A DNA stretch of 24,432 nucleotides from positions 1 to 24,432 of the forward strand of contig JAGWUU010000008.1 in the NCBI GenBank assembly GCA_028868335.1. The letters run 5' to 3'. The translations under genes were made by a program, and so were the position numbers. This document shows, piece by piece, positions 13,386-21,290 of this stretch. Numbering within the stretch: position 1 is the stretch's first letter; every line of letters begins with the position of its first letter. The notes under the pieces were generated by a model. The model searched no databases and had not been told where the DNA came from. It worked only from the letters and a program-made list of their open reading frames with translations. This DNA is from Sphingomonadales bacterium (GTDB lineage: Bacteria > Pseudomonadota > Alphaproteobacteria > Sphingomonadales > Sphingomonadaceae).

Positions 13386-14084
13386 TCACATCAGGATTTC
13401 TTCGACCCATGCCGGTACTATCTCCGACGCGGGGCCGAGCCGTGATTCCTCGAACCAGTGGGAACCCTGGCTGCGCTCAAGGTTGAGTTCCAGCGTGCGC
13501 GTGCCCAACTCGCGTGCATCGCGAACGAAGCCGGCGGCAGGATAGACCGCGCCCGAGGTGCCTATGCTGACGAACAGGTCAGCATCGCGCAATGCGGCGT
13601 AGATCGCGTCCATCCGGTAAGGCATTTCGCCAAACCAGACCACGTCGGGACGCAGGGTGCGTGCCCCGCAGACCGGGCAGGGCGGGCGATCGGCCAAGGG
13701 CGCGCGCCAATGCGAGCGAACATCGCAACTCGTGCACCAGGCCTTGAGGTGCTCGCCGTGCATGTGCAGCACCCGGCTAGCCCCGGCGCGCTCATGCAGG
13801 TCGTCGACGTTCTGGGTGACGATCAGCAGATCGCCCTTCCACCTCGCATCAAGCCCGGCGAGCGCCATATGCGCGGCGTTGGGCAGCTTCTCCTGGATCG
13901 CGGCGCGGCGAATGTCGTAAAACCGCTGGACCAGGGCGGGGTCGCGAGCAAAGGCCTCGGGGGTGGCGACGTCTTCCACCCGGTGATTTTCCCACAGGCC
14001 GCCCGCTCCGCGAAAGGTGTCAATGCCGCTCTCTGCGGAAATCCCGGCGCCGGTAAGGATCACGATGTTGCGGATTTCGGTCAC
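13386..14084 (-). CDS. cobB: Sirtuin NAD-dependent protein deacylase (CobB type)
   Basis: The 232-aa SIR2-family enzyme removes acyl groups from lysine using NAD. The NAD motif is GAGISAESGI, then TQNVDDLHERAG (90-101), and the catalytic His109 is in HMHGE. The zinc cysteines are Cys117, Cys120, Cys136 and Cys139 (CTSC and CPVC). Tyr56 and Arg59 in FYDIRR form the YxxR signature of class III sirtuins (SIRT5/CobB), which prefer succinyl or malonyl lysine, so desuccinylase activity is likely. It is slightly shorter than E. coli CobB and lacks its N-terminal extension. It converges with the MoeB-like gene (24-bp gap) and diverges from dapB, with a palindromic repeat in between. Confidence 0.94.
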   Translation of the reverse strand: MTEIRNIVILTGAGISAESGIDTFRGAGGLWENHRVEDVATPEAFARDPALVQRFYDIRRAAIQEKLPNAAHMALAGLDARWKGDLLIVTQNVDDLHERAGASRVLHMHGEHLKAWCTSCDVRSHWRAPLADRPPCPVCGARTLRPDVVWFGEMPYRMDAIYAALRDADLFVSIGTSGAVYPAAGFVRDARELGTRTLELNLERSQGSHWFEESRLGPASEIVPAWVEEILM

Positions 14085-14099
14085 GCACTTGCTCCAATC

Positions 14100-14215
14100 T
14101 CGTCACCCCGAACCCTTCGGCAACGCTCAGGACATGCTTGTTTCAGGGTCCATTTCTCCCCATAGACCGCCGAGTGTGGGGCACGATGGATGCTGAAACA
14201 AGTTCGGCATGACGA
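14100..14215. repeat. Intergenic palindromic repeat (REP/MITE-like)
   Basis: The outer arms at 14100-14113 (TCGTCACCCCGAAC) and 14202-14215 (GTTCGGCATGACGA) pair at 12 of 14 bases. Inner arms around 14137-14153 (CTTGTTTCAGGGTCCAT) and 14186-14202 (ATGGATGCTGAAACAAG) pair at 15 of 17. The left side also holds CCTTCGGCAACGCTCAGG, a motif recurrent in sphingomonad spacers from memory. Nearly the whole cobB-dapB spacer is occupied. Only one copy is in this window. It is probably a non-autonomous repeat dispersed through the genome, and may also act as an RNA hairpin. Confidence 0.72.
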
Positions 14216-14236
14216 GTCTCGATGGAGTAGAGTCCA

Positions 14237-14965
14237 GTGGTACGCATAGGCATCATCGGCAGCGCAGGACGAATGGGGCAGGCCTTGGCCGATGCCGTTG
14301 CCGCGGCCGGAGCGGAACTGGCGGGCGGAGTCGACAAGGGCGGCGACGTGGCCGCTCTCGCGGCGCGCAGCGACGTACTGGTCGATTTCTCCAGCCCCCA
14401 TGCGCTGGAAGCCAACCTCGATGCCGCTGTCGCCGCCGGGGTGCCGATCCTGATCGGGACCACTGGCCTGGAGGATCGCCACCACTTCCTCTGCGATGCC
14501 GCCGCCGACAAGATCGCGGTCTTGCAGACCGGCAACACCTCGCTCGGGGTGACGCTTCTCGCCCATCTGGTACGCGAAGCGGCGAGCCGGCTTGGCGATG
14601 ATTGGGACATCGAGGTGGTCGAAACCCACCACCGGATGAAGGTCGATGCGCCGTCGGGCACGGCGCTGTTGCTCGGGCAAGCCGCCGCCGAGGGGCGCGG
14701 AATTGACCTTGCTGCGCATTCCGAACGTGGCCGCGACGGGATCACCGGCGCGCGCAAGACGGGAGCGGTCGGCTTCGCGTCGCTGCGCGGCGGCAGCGTT
14801 GCGGGCGATCACACCGTCTATTTCCTTGGCGATGATGAGCGTCTGGCCCTGTCGCACCTCGCCGAAAACCGCCGTATCTTCGCCAAGGGCGCGGTGCGCG
14901 GAGCGCAGTGGCTGATCGGCAAGGCGGCCGGGCGCTACACCATGCCCGAGGTGCTGGGGCTTTGA
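14237..14965 (+). CDS. dapB: 4-hydroxy-tetrahydrodipicolinate reductase
   Basis: DapB reduces hydroxy-tetrahydrodipicolinate with NAD(P)H, the second step towards meso-diaminopimelate (cell wall) and lysine. The 242-aa protein has the Rossmann motif GSAGRMG (8-14), followed by the substrate-binding ETHHRMKVDAPSGTAL, which is the family signature. LRGGSVAGDHTV is also typical. The GTG start at 14237 is supported by GGAG nine bases upstream and by the normal N-terminus VRIGIIGSAG. Its TGA overlaps the TTG start of nth, so the two genes are coupled. dapE, a later step of the same pathway, lies about 2 kb downstream on the other strand. Confidence 0.96.
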   Translation: MVRIGIIGSAGRMGQALADAVAAAGAELAGGVDKGGDVAALAARSDVLVDFSSPHALEANLDAAVAAGVPILIGTTGLEDRHHFLCDAAADKIAVLQTGNTSLGVTLLAHLVREAASRLGDDWDIEVVETHHRMKVDAPSGTALLLGQAAAEGRGIDLAAHSERGRDGITGARKTGAVGFASLRGGSVAGDHTVYFLGDDERLALSHLAENRRIFAKGAVRGAQWLIGKAAGRYTMPEVLGL

Positions 14966-15606
14966 ACAAGGCCGATACCTTCGAATTCTTCCGTCGCCTC
15001 GCCGAGGACAATCCCGATCCGCAGACCGAGCTGGAGTTCGGCAATACGTACCAGTTGCTGGTCGCGGTTGTGCTGTCAGCCCAGGCGACAGACGTTGGGG
15101 TGAACAAGGCGACGCGGGCGCTGTTCCGCGAAGTAAAGACCCCGCAGCAGATGGTTGATCTCGGCGAGGAAGGCCTCAGGCAGCACATCAGGACCATCGG
15201 CCTGTTCAACGCCAAGGCGAAGAACGTCATCGCCCTGTCCGAGATTCTCGTCCGCGACTACCATGGCAAGGTTCCGGGCGACCGCGATGCTTTGACAACC
15301 CTGCCCGGTGTCGGACGCAAGACCGCCAACGTGGTGATGAACTGCGCCTTCGGGGCCGAGACATTCGCGGTCGACACCCATATCTTTCGCGTCGGCAACC
15401 GCACCGGCCTTGCCAAGGGGAAAACACCGCTGGCAGTGGAGAAGCAGCTCGAGAAGAGCGTGCCCAAGCCGTTCCGGGTCGGCGCGCATCACTGGCTGAT
15501 CCTCCACGGACGCTATGTGTGCAAGGCGCGGCGGCCCGAATGCTGGCGCTGTGTGGTCGCGGACCTGTGTGCGTTCAAGCCCAAGAGCGACGGGCCCAAG
15601 AAGTAG
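14962..15606 (+). CDS. nth: Endonuclease III
   Basis: Nth is a DNA glycosylase/AP lyase that excises oxidised pyrimidines. From the TTG at 14962 it is 214 aa, the usual length. The helix-hairpin-helix is LPGVGRKTANVV with catalytic Lys120, and catalytic Asp138 is in AVDTHIFRV. The 4Fe-4S cluster ligands are Cys187, Cys194, Cys197 and Cys203 (C-x6-C-x2-C-x5-C). The TTG gives the family start (NKADTFEFFRRLAE) and overlaps the dapB stop as TTGA; the frame is open further upstream, but that part lies inside dapB and is not Nth-like. Expression probably depends on dapB translation. With mutM, this is the second base-excision-repair glycosylase in the window. Confidence 0.95.
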   Translation: MNKADTFEFFRRLAEDNPDPQTELEFGNTYQLLVAVVLSAQATDVGVNKATRALFREVKTPQQMVDLGEEGLRQHIRTIGLFNAKAKNVIALSEILVRDYHGKVPGDRDALTTLPGVGRKTANVVMNCAFGAETFAVDTHIFRVGNRTGLAKGKTPLAVEKQLEKSVPKPFRVGAHHWLILHGRYVCKARRPECWRCVVADLCAFKPKSDGPKK

Positions 15607-15628
15607 GCAACTCGCCGGCGAGGCTACT
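15602..15628. terminator. Palindrome over two convergent stop codons
   Basis: AGTAG (15602-15606) and CTACT (15624-15628) enclose the perfect palindrome CTCGCC/GGCGAG (15611-15622), with small asymmetric spacers. The outer arms contain the TAG stops of nth and of the convergent symporter gene. A shared bidirectional terminator is likely by position, but there is no T run. Confidence 0.35.
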
Positions 15629-16970
15629 GCTCCGGATCGAGGTGCAGTCCGCGTTTGCCATGTTCAGGCGTACCGGTCGGCGCGGCCATTTCGCCCTCGG
15701 CCGGGAACGGCGGCTGGAGCATGCCTTCCCATTTGGTGATGACCGCGGTTGCCACCGAATTGCCCAACACGTTGGTCGCGGTGCGCCCCATGTCGAGGAA
15801 CTGGTCGATGGCAAGGACCAGGGCAATGCCTTCAACCGGCAAGTCGAACATGGCGAGCGTCGCGGCGATCACCACCAGGCTTGCTCGTGGCACCGCGGCG
15901 ATGCCCTTTGAACTGACCATCAGTGTCAGCAGGATCAGGACCTGCGTGCCGATCGGCAAGTGGAAGCCATAGGCCTGGGCGATGAAGATCGTCGCGAAGC
16001 TGGCATACATCATCGACCCGTCAAGGTTGAAGCTGTAGCCCAGCGGCACCATCAGGCCCGATATGCGGCGGGGGACGCCGAACCGGTCGAGCTGCTCGAA
16101 CAGCTTGGGCATGGCCGCCTCGCTCGATGCAGTCGAAAAGGCGATCAGTACTGGCTCGCGCACATAGCGGACCAGCACCAGTGCCCGGTCGCGCAGGAAG
16201 ATGAAGCCAATCCCGATAAGCAAAGCCCACAACAGGAACAGCGACAGGTAGAACTCGCTCAGCAGCTTGGCGTAGGTAACAAGGATGCCAAGACCGTTTT
16301 CCGCCACCACCCTGGCCAGCGCGCCGAACACCGCGAAGGGGGCAAAGCGCATGACATAGCCGGTGATCTGCAGCATCAGTTCGGCCAGGGCCTCGGCCCC
16401 GCGAACCAGCGGTTTGCCCTTTTCGCCAATCGCGGTGAGGCCAATCCCGGCGAACAGCGCGAAAACCAGGATTTGCAGCACGTTGTTTTCGCCCATCGCG
16501 GCGATGATGTTCTTGGGGAAGACGTGCTCGACGAATTCGAACAGGTCCAGCTTCTTGACCTCGCCGATCGACTTCGCGCTCGCCGTCAGATCGACGCCGA
16601 CGCCCGGCTGGAACAGGTTGACCATCAACAGGCCGAGGCTGATCGAGATGAAGCTGGCCAGGATGAACCAGGTGATCGCTCGGAACCCGATACGGCCCAC
16701 CGCCGCGCTGTCGTTCATGTGGGCGAGGCCAGAGACGATCGTTGCCAGCACCAGCGGGGCGACCAGCATCTTGATCAGGTTGAGGAACACCGTGGACAGC
16801 ACTTCGAAGCTGCGGGCCCAGTGCTCGGTGGTCATCACGCCGGAGAGGAGGTTCTGGTTGACCAGGTAGCCGACCACAATGCCCAGCACCATTCCGGCCA
16901 TGATGCAGCGGGTCAGGTAGGTGCTGAGGACGTGAAGGAACCAGCCGAACAACGACCGACGCTCTGCCAT
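15624..16970 (-). CDS. Dicarboxylate/amino acid:cation symporter (DAACS family)
   Basis: This 448-aa inner-membrane protein belongs to the GltP/DctA (SLC1-like) family and imports C4-dicarboxylates or acidic amino acids with Na+ or H+. The family's re-entrant and substrate motifs are visible: the Ser-rich FSTASSEAAMPK in hairpin 1, YSFNLDGSMMYASF in TM7 (NLDGS instead of the common NMDGT), SKGIAAVPRAS in hairpin 2 and DMGRTATNVLGN in TM8, with Asp, Thr and Asn in the substrate positions. The N-terminus is multi-pass and hydrophobic (IMAGMVLGIVVGYLV). The ATG at 16970 is preferred over a TTG at 16979. It lies 87 bp downstream of dapE in the same direction. Substrate choice between aspartate/glutamate and succinate/fumarate cannot be decided from these motifs. 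Confidence 0.92.
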   Translation of the reverse strand: MAERRSLFGWFLHVLSTYLTRCIMAGMVLGIVVGYLVNQNLLSGVMTTEHWARSFEVLSTVFLNLIKMLVAPLVLATIVSGLAHMNDSAAVGRIGFRAITWFILASFISISLGLLMVNLFQPGVGVDLTASAKSIGEVKKLDLFEFVEHVFPKNIIAAMGENNVLQILVFALFAGIGLTAIGEKGKPLVRGAEALAELMLQITGYVMRFAPFAVFGALARVVAENGLGILVTYAKLLSEFYLSLFLLWALLIGIGFIFLRDRALVLVRYVREPVLIAFSTASSEAAMPKLFEQLDRFGVPRRISGLMVPLGYSFNLDGSMMYASFATIFIAQAYGFHLPIGTQVLILLTLMVSSKGIAAVPRASLVVIAATLAMFDLPVEGIALVLAIDQFLDMGRTATNVLGNSVATAVITKWEGMLQPPFPAEGEMAAPTGTPEHGKRGLHLDPEQ

Positions 16971-17057
16971 GACCCGCAACCCCTCATTGAAACAATATTA
17001 CCGGTTAGCCTAACAGAGTGAGCGGGGGTGGCAAGCGCGGTGCGCCCGCGCCAGCCG

Positions 17058-18200
17058 CTATCCCTTCAGCGCCGCCATCGCGACCCGCGCATAGATCCTC
17101 GCCAGGACATCGAGATCGGCCACCGCCACGGCTTCGTCGCGCTTGTGCATGGTGGCGTTGCACAGGCCGAATTCGATCACCGGGCACAGGTTCTTGAGGA
17201 ACCGTGCGTCGCTGGTGCCGCCGCTGGTCGAGGCTTCGGGGCGCAGGCCCGTCTCGGCTTCCACCGCCTTGCCGACCAGCTCGCTGAACAGGCCGGGCGG
17301 GGTAAGGAAGGCCTCGCCATAGACTACCTGGTGCGCCGTGCCGCCATGGCGCGCAGCGATCGCGGCGACCCGCTCGCCCAGTTCCTCGCCAGTGTGCAGG
17401 TCGTTGAACCGGATCGAGATCCGCGCCTTGGCCCGCGCCGGGATGACATTGGTTGCCGGGTTGCCGACTTCCAGATCGGTGACTTCCAGGTTCGACGCCG
17501 GGAACCAGTCCGTCCCCTCGTCCAGTACCAGCGCGCCAAGCTCGGCCAGCATGACGACAAGCCGGGGGACCGGGTTGTCGGCAAGGTGGGGGTAGGCGAC
17601 GTGGCCTTCCTTGCCCTCGACCTCGAGCCAGATGTTGGTCGAGCCGCGTCGACCGATCTTCATCGTGTCGCCAAGGCGGCTCACGCTGGTCGGCTCGCCG
17701 ACAAGGCACAGGTCCGGGATCGCGTCTGCCTTGCGCATATGCTCGATCAGCGAAACCGTACCGAACCGCGCCGGGCCTTCCTCGTCGCCGGTGATGACGA
17801 GGCTCAGCGTTCCGGCTTCCTGCGGAACCTGCGCGGCCGCGGCCACCATTGCCGCGATCGCGCCCTTCATGTCCACCGCGCCGCGTCCATAGAGCAGGTC
17901 GCCGCGCACTTCCGGCGCGAAGGGTGCGCTCGCCCAGCCTTCGCCCGGCGGAACGACGTCGACGTGGCCGGCAAAGGCGAAATGACGGGTGCCTTCCGGT
18001 CCGCGACGGATCGCGAACAGATTTTCGACCGGCCCGTCAGGCGCTTCCCCGGCCCTGAAGCGGGCGACTGTGAAGCCCAGCGGCGCAAGCTGCGCCTCCA
18101 GGCAATCAAACACCAGCCCGGCGGCGGGAGTGACACTGGGGCAGGCGATCAGCGCTTCGGCGAGCGGCAGGACGGAGAGGGGCAGAACGGTGCTGGTCAT
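17058..18200 (-). CDS. dapE: Succinyl-diaminopimelate desuccinylase
   Basis: DapE hydrolyses N-succinyl-LL-diaminopimelate to LL-diaminopimelate and succinate. This 380-aa M20-family metallohydrolase has the usual length. The metal ligands and catalytic residues are readable: His79 and Asp81 in HVDVVPPGEGW, Asp110 in GRGAVDMKG, Glu140-Glu141 in TGDEEG, and a C-terminal His in NATMHKRDE. The GGTSDARF motif distinguishes DapE from other M20 enzymes. The ATG at 18200 has GGGAAAG upstream; the frame is open much further upstream, but that part overlaps the divergent cupin gene. It shares a 53-bp spacer with that gene. With dapB in the window it indicates the succinylase branch of lysine synthesis. 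Confidence 0.96.
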   Translation of the reverse strand: MTSTVLPLSVLPLAEALIACPSVTPAAGLVFDCLEAQLAPLGFTVARFRAGEAPDGPVENLFAIRRGPEGTRHFAFAGHVDVVPPGEGWASAPFAPEVRGDLLYGRGAVDMKGAIAAMVAAAAQVPQEAGTLSLVITGDEEGPARFGTVSLIEHMRKADAIPDLCLVGEPTSVSRLGDTMKIGRRGSTNIWLEVEGKEGHVAYPHLADNPVPRLVVMLAELGALVLDEGTDWFPASNLEVTDLEVGNPATNVIPARAKARISIRFNDLHTGEELGERVAAIAARHGGTAHQVVYGEAFLTPPGLFSELVGKAVEAETGLRPEASTSGGTSDARFLKNLCPVIEFGLCNATMHKRDEAVAVADLDVLARIYARVAMAALKG

Positions 18201-18253
18201 GGTGCTTTCCCGTCTATGGGCTATGCTCGCCTCCCGCAAGCCGGAGTGCCGCG

Positions 18254-18715
18254 ATGCCCAAGCTCGATCTCGATGCCATCCCCCAGACCAATGCCACCGG
18301 CTATCCGCCGATCTACGCCGACAAGGTCCAGGGCCGCTGGTATCGCCGCCTTGCCCCGGCTTCCGGCCTGACCGACTTCGGGGCGAGCCATGTCGTGCTC
18401 CAGCCCGGCGCCTGGTCCAGCCAGCGCCACTGGCACGAGGGCGAGGACGAACTGGTGGTGATGCTGGCGGGCCAGGCGGTGCTGGTCGATGATCACGGTG
18501 AAACCGCGATGCGCGCTGGCGACGTGGCCGCCTTCCCCAAGAACGACGGCAATGGCCACGTCCTCCAGAACCGCTCGGACCAGCCCTGCATCTTCGTCGC
18601 GATCGGCCGCCCGGCGGACAGCGCCTGCCACTATCCCGACATCGACATGCACCTGTTCGCCGGAGCCGGGCGACAACTGCGCAAGGACGGCAGCGCGTTC
18701 GAGGGTGACACCTGA
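18254..18715 (+). CDS. Cupin-domain protein
   Basis: The 153-aa single-cupin protein has a metal site with His59, His61 and Glu66 (QRHWHEGEDE) in motif 1. Motif 2 contains Pro95, His102 and Asn106 (FPKNDGNGHVLQN). Both motifs have normal spacing, so a metal-binding beta-barrel is expected. There is no signal peptide. Sphingomonads and other proteobacteria commonly carry such cupins next to metabolic genes, but the reaction or ligand is unknown. GGAG lies upstream of the ATG. The gene diverges from dapE. The C-terminal tail (YPDIDMHLFAG) is outside the barrel and may contribute to a dimer. Named function: none supportable. Confidence 0.85.
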   Translation: MPKLDLDAIPQTNATGYPPIYADKVQGRWYRRLAPASGLTDFGASHVVLQPGAWSSQRHWHEGEDELVVMLAGQAVLVDDHGETAMRAGDVAAFPKNDGNGHVLQNRSDQPCIFVAIGRPADSACHYPDIDMHLFAGAGRQLRKDGSAFEGDT

Positions 18716-18986
18716 CGGCCACCGTGTGCACTTGTCCGAATAAAAACAATGTAATTCAATGACTTGTCTGATTGCGACCCGGACACGGGTGTCCGGCTAT
18801 AAACAGTTAATATTCAATATCTTACAGGGAATAAGGTGACACTTCGCGCATTTTTGAAGGCACCTTTCGGGCCAGGGGGTTGAGACTGTCAAAGACCAGC
18901 GCGAAACGTCGTGCACGGCGGAATTGTGGCAAATCTGGCGCGTGTAGGAAACGGCTGCGGCGCGTGCCGGATCAGGTCGGCCTCAA
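18716..18986. other. Gene-free spacer with AT-rich DNA and a strong palindrome
   Basis: This 271-bp region separates convergent cupin and GST genes, so no promoter is required here, yet it has promoter-like content. CCGGACAC (18779-18786) and GTGTCCGG (18789-18796) form a perfect palindrome with a 2-bp centre, followed by CTATAAAC (18797-18804) and an AT-rich stretch to about 18824. ATTCAAT occurs twice. A GTG near 18836 with AGGGAAT before it opens a frame of only 15 codons, which I do not call a gene. The palindrome may be a terminator or the operator of a small transcript. Confidence 0.4.
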
Positions 18987-19658
18987 TCACTTTGCCGCAG
19001 GTTCGGCCTCGAATTGTTCGATCACCCAATCCTCGCTCTCGGCGGCGGCGATCCAGGCCTTGAGCCATTCGTGGTCCCACACCGCCTCCATGTAGGCGAG
19101 GGCGAAGCCGGGCACGCCGATGCCATAGGTGATGAAACGGCTGACCACGGGGGCGTAGATGATGTCGGCGGCGCTGAAGGTGCCGAACAGGAACGGCCCG
19201 CCCTTGCCGAAGCGCGCCCGCGCCTCGGCCCAGAGGGTGAGGATGCGGACGATGTCGGCCTTGGCGGCGTCGCTGATCTTGTGCCCTTCGACCCGGCGGC
19301 GGATGTTCATCGGGCACTCGCCCCGCAGCGCGAGGTAGGAACTGTGCATTTCCGCCACCATCGAGCGGGCCATGGCGCGGGCGTCGTCGGCCTTGGGCCA
19401 GAATCGGTCGCGCCCGACCTTGTCGGCAAGGTATTCGATGATCGCGATACTGTCCCAGACCACGGCGTCGCCGTCCCACAGCACCGGCACCTTGCCGGAC
19501 GAGGGGGCGATTTCATCGTGTTCCTTCTTCCGCTCGTCCCAGTCGTCTCCGTAGAGCGGAACGGTGATCTCCTCGAACGGCAGGCCCGATTGCTTCACCG
19601 CCAGCCAGCCGCGCAGCGACCAGCTTGAATAGTTCTTGTTGCCGAGGATCAGTTTCAT
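18987..19658 (-). CDS. Glutathione S-transferase family protein
   Basis: The 223-aa cytosolic protein has a thioredoxin-like N-terminal domain (about 1-80). It begins MKLILGNKNYSSWSLRGWLA, with Ser residues in the catalytic position, followed by GKVPVLWDGDAVVWDSIAI, the cis-Pro and Glu/Asp-Ser glutathione-binding motif in variant form. A helical C-terminal domain includes TFSAADIIYAPVVSRF, the conserved N-capping box region. It should conjugate glutathione or act as a related reductase/isomerase; the electrophile is unknown. The ATG at 19658 has only a weak ribosome site. It diverges from the pseudogene/phosphodiesterase region upstream. Confidence 0.9.
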   Translation of the reverse strand: MKLILGNKNYSSWSLRGWLAVKQSGLPFEEITVPLYGDDWDERKKEHDEIAPSSGKVPVLWDGDAVVWDSIAIIEYLADKVGRDRFWPKADDARAMARSMVAEMHSSYLALRGECPMNIRRRVEGHKISDAAKADIVRILTLWAEARARFGKGGPFLFGTFSAADIIYAPVVSRFITYGIGVPGFALAYMEAVWDHEWLKAWIAAAESEDWVIEQFEAEPAAK

Positions 19659-19751
19659 CGCATCAGGGCTAACGGTTCAGCTTGATGGTGTCGAGTCTGA
19701 ACGAGGCGCCGGATCGCGCGCTCTGCGATGACCATGGGCAACCGTTTGGGC

Positions 19752-19906
19752 GAGGGTGACAAACATCAATTGATAGTGCAATTCAACGCCACCAACCACT
19801 TCGACATGAAATACGTCTCGACGATCGGTTCCAATGGCTTGGCAACGATGGCGGCAACCAGGCGCTGCCCGTCGGGGCGCCGCATCCGTTCTTCGTGACG
19901 CTCAAA
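19752..19906 (+). pseudogene. C-terminal remnant of a TonB-dependent receptor, frameshifted
   Basis: Two adjoining frames together give a TonB-dependent receptor tail. The first frame (19752-19838) reads EGDKHQLIVQFNATNHFDM and then KYVSTIGSNG. The next frame (19841-19906) reads GNDGGNQALPVGAPHPFFV and then TLK. From memory, intact receptors end with NLFDxRYVSTIGSNGFGNxGDNQTLxxGAPRxxF. A one-base loss at 19839-19841, where TTGGC stands in place of TTnGGC, explains the shift. No earlier receptor sequence is recognisable upstream, and the second frame runs without a stop into the phosphodiesterase gene. I infer a deletion that removed most of a receptor gene plus later decay. Such receptors are outer-membrane uptake proteins for iron chelates or carbohydrates. 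Confidence 0.7.
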
Positions 19907-19921
19907 GACAGGGTTCTGACC

Positions 19922-21259
19922 ATGAAGGCCGCGCTGCTCGCTTTCGTACTTTTTGCCAGCCTCACTGCATCGGCGGTCCGGGCCGAGCCGGTCCTGCTGA
20001 TCTCGATCGACGGGCTGCGGCCGGGCGACGTGCTGGAAGCCGAGCAGCGCGGCCTAAAGGTTCCGAACCTGCGCCGGTTCCTGACCGAAGGCGCCTATGC
20101 CACCGGGGTTAGCGGCGTGCTGCCGACCCTGACCTATCCCAGCCATACCACGCTCATCACCGGCGTCAGCCCGGCGCGGCATGGCGTGGTCAACAATTTC
20201 ACCTTCGACCCGACCTTGATCAACCAGGGCGGCTGGTACTGGTATGCCAGCGACATCACGGCGCAGACCTTGTGGCAGGCGGCCGCGGCGGGGAAGCACA
20301 GCGTCGCCAATGTTCACTGGCCGGTCAGCGTCGGCGCGTCGGGGATTACCTGGAACCTGCCCCAGATCTGGCGCACCGGGCATGATGACGATGCCAAGCT
20401 GGTGAACGCGCTGGCAACGCCTGGCCTGATCGCTTCGCTCGAGAAGGCGACCGGCGAAGGCTATGCTCCGGGGATCGCCGAGGACATTGCCTCTGACGAG
20501 AAGCGCGGCCGCTTTGCCGTGAAACTGATCGAAACGCGCAAGCCCGGCTTCGCGACGGTCTATCTCGCCGCGCTCGATCACCAGCAGCACGTTGACGGCC
20601 CCGATACGCCCAGCGCCCATGCCGTGCTTGAACGGATCGACGCCATCGTCGGCAAGCTGGTCGCGGCGGAGCGGAGCGCCCACCCCGACGCCGTTATCGC
20701 GGTCGCCAGCGATCACGGCTTCGCCGCGGTAAACCACGAATTCAACCTCTACCGCGCCTTCATCGACGCCCGGCTGATCCGGTTGACCGCCGATGGCAAG
20801 ATCAAGGAATGGGATGCGGTGCCGTGGAGTTCGGGCGGCTCGATCGCCATCGTCCTTGCGCGGCCAACGGACGCGGCGCTGACGGGCAAGGTGGCGGGCC
20901 TGCTGTCACAGCTTCAGGCCGATCCGGCGAACGGCATCGCCGCCGTCATCGACAAGGCGGCGATCGACAAGGCTGGCGGCAATCCGCGCGCCAGTTTCTA
21001 TCTCGATCTGACCACCGGCACGACCTTCAGCGGCTACACCGGCGCCGATGCCCCGCTCAACAGCACCCCGCACTACAAGGGGATGCATGGCTATTTTCCC
21101 GGAAACCCGCTGATGCGCTCGACCTTCATGGTGATGGGACACGGCGTGCCGCGGGGCAAGTCGCTGGGTGAAATCGACATGCGCGCGATCGCGCCCACGC
21201 TTGCGCGAATCTTGAAGGTAAGGCTGGAAGGCGCGGAGGTTCCGGCGCTGAAATTCTGA
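19922..21259 (+). CDS. Secreted type I phosphodiesterase/nucleotide pyrophosphatase (alkaline phosphatase superfamily)
   Basis: The 445-aa protein is predicted to be exported: the signal peptide (1-21) has the core ALLAFVLFASLTASA and a likely cleavage after VRA. The metal-binding Asp30 is in ISIDGLRPG. The presumed nucleophile is Thr71 in LPTLTYPSHTTL, which occupies the NPP-family position although Asn is replaced by Ser in PSH. Further metal ligands are in ALDHQQHVDGP, ASDHGF and NSTPHYKGMHG. These match ectonucleotide pyrophosphatase/phosphodiesterases (PF01663 type), which cleave nucleotide or other phosphodiesters in the periplasm. The ATG at 19922 was chosen because it starts the signal peptide; a GTG at 19895 belongs to the receptor remnant. 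Linkage to a former TonB-dependent receptor suggests scavenging of a phosphate- or nucleotide-containing nutrient, an inference. Confidence 0.9.
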   Translation: MKAALLAFVLFASLTASAVRAEPVLLISIDGLRPGDVLEAEQRGLKVPNLRRFLTEGAYATGVSGVLPTLTYPSHTTLITGVSPARHGVVNNFTFDPTLINQGGWYWYASDITAQTLWQAAAAGKHSVANVHWPVSVGASGITWNLPQIWRTGHDDDAKLVNALATPGLIASLEKATGEGYAPGIAEDIASDEKRGRFAVKLIETRKPGFATVYLAALDHQQHVDGPDTPSAHAVLERIDAIVGKLVAAERSAHPDAVIAVASDHGFAAVNHEFNLYRAFIDARLIRLTADGKIKEWDAVPWSSGGSIAIVLARPTDAALTGKVAGLLSQLQADPANGIAAVIDKAAIDKAGGNPRASFYLDLTTGTTFSGYTGADAPLNSTPHYKGMHGYFPGNPLMRSTFMVMGHGVPRGKSLGEIDMRAIAPTLARILKVRLEGAEVPALKF

Positions 21260-21290
21260 ACTTTGCCGGGCTCGGTTCGAGGCGCTGGCC

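Noticed and set aside
15960..17021. A 353-codon plus-strand frame
   Set aside because: It is antisense to the symporter gene and Gln/Asp-rich in the way antisense of membrane helices often is.
18836..18883. A 15-codon frame with a GTG start and an AGGGAAT site
   Set aside because: It is too short to distinguish from chance without conservation data.
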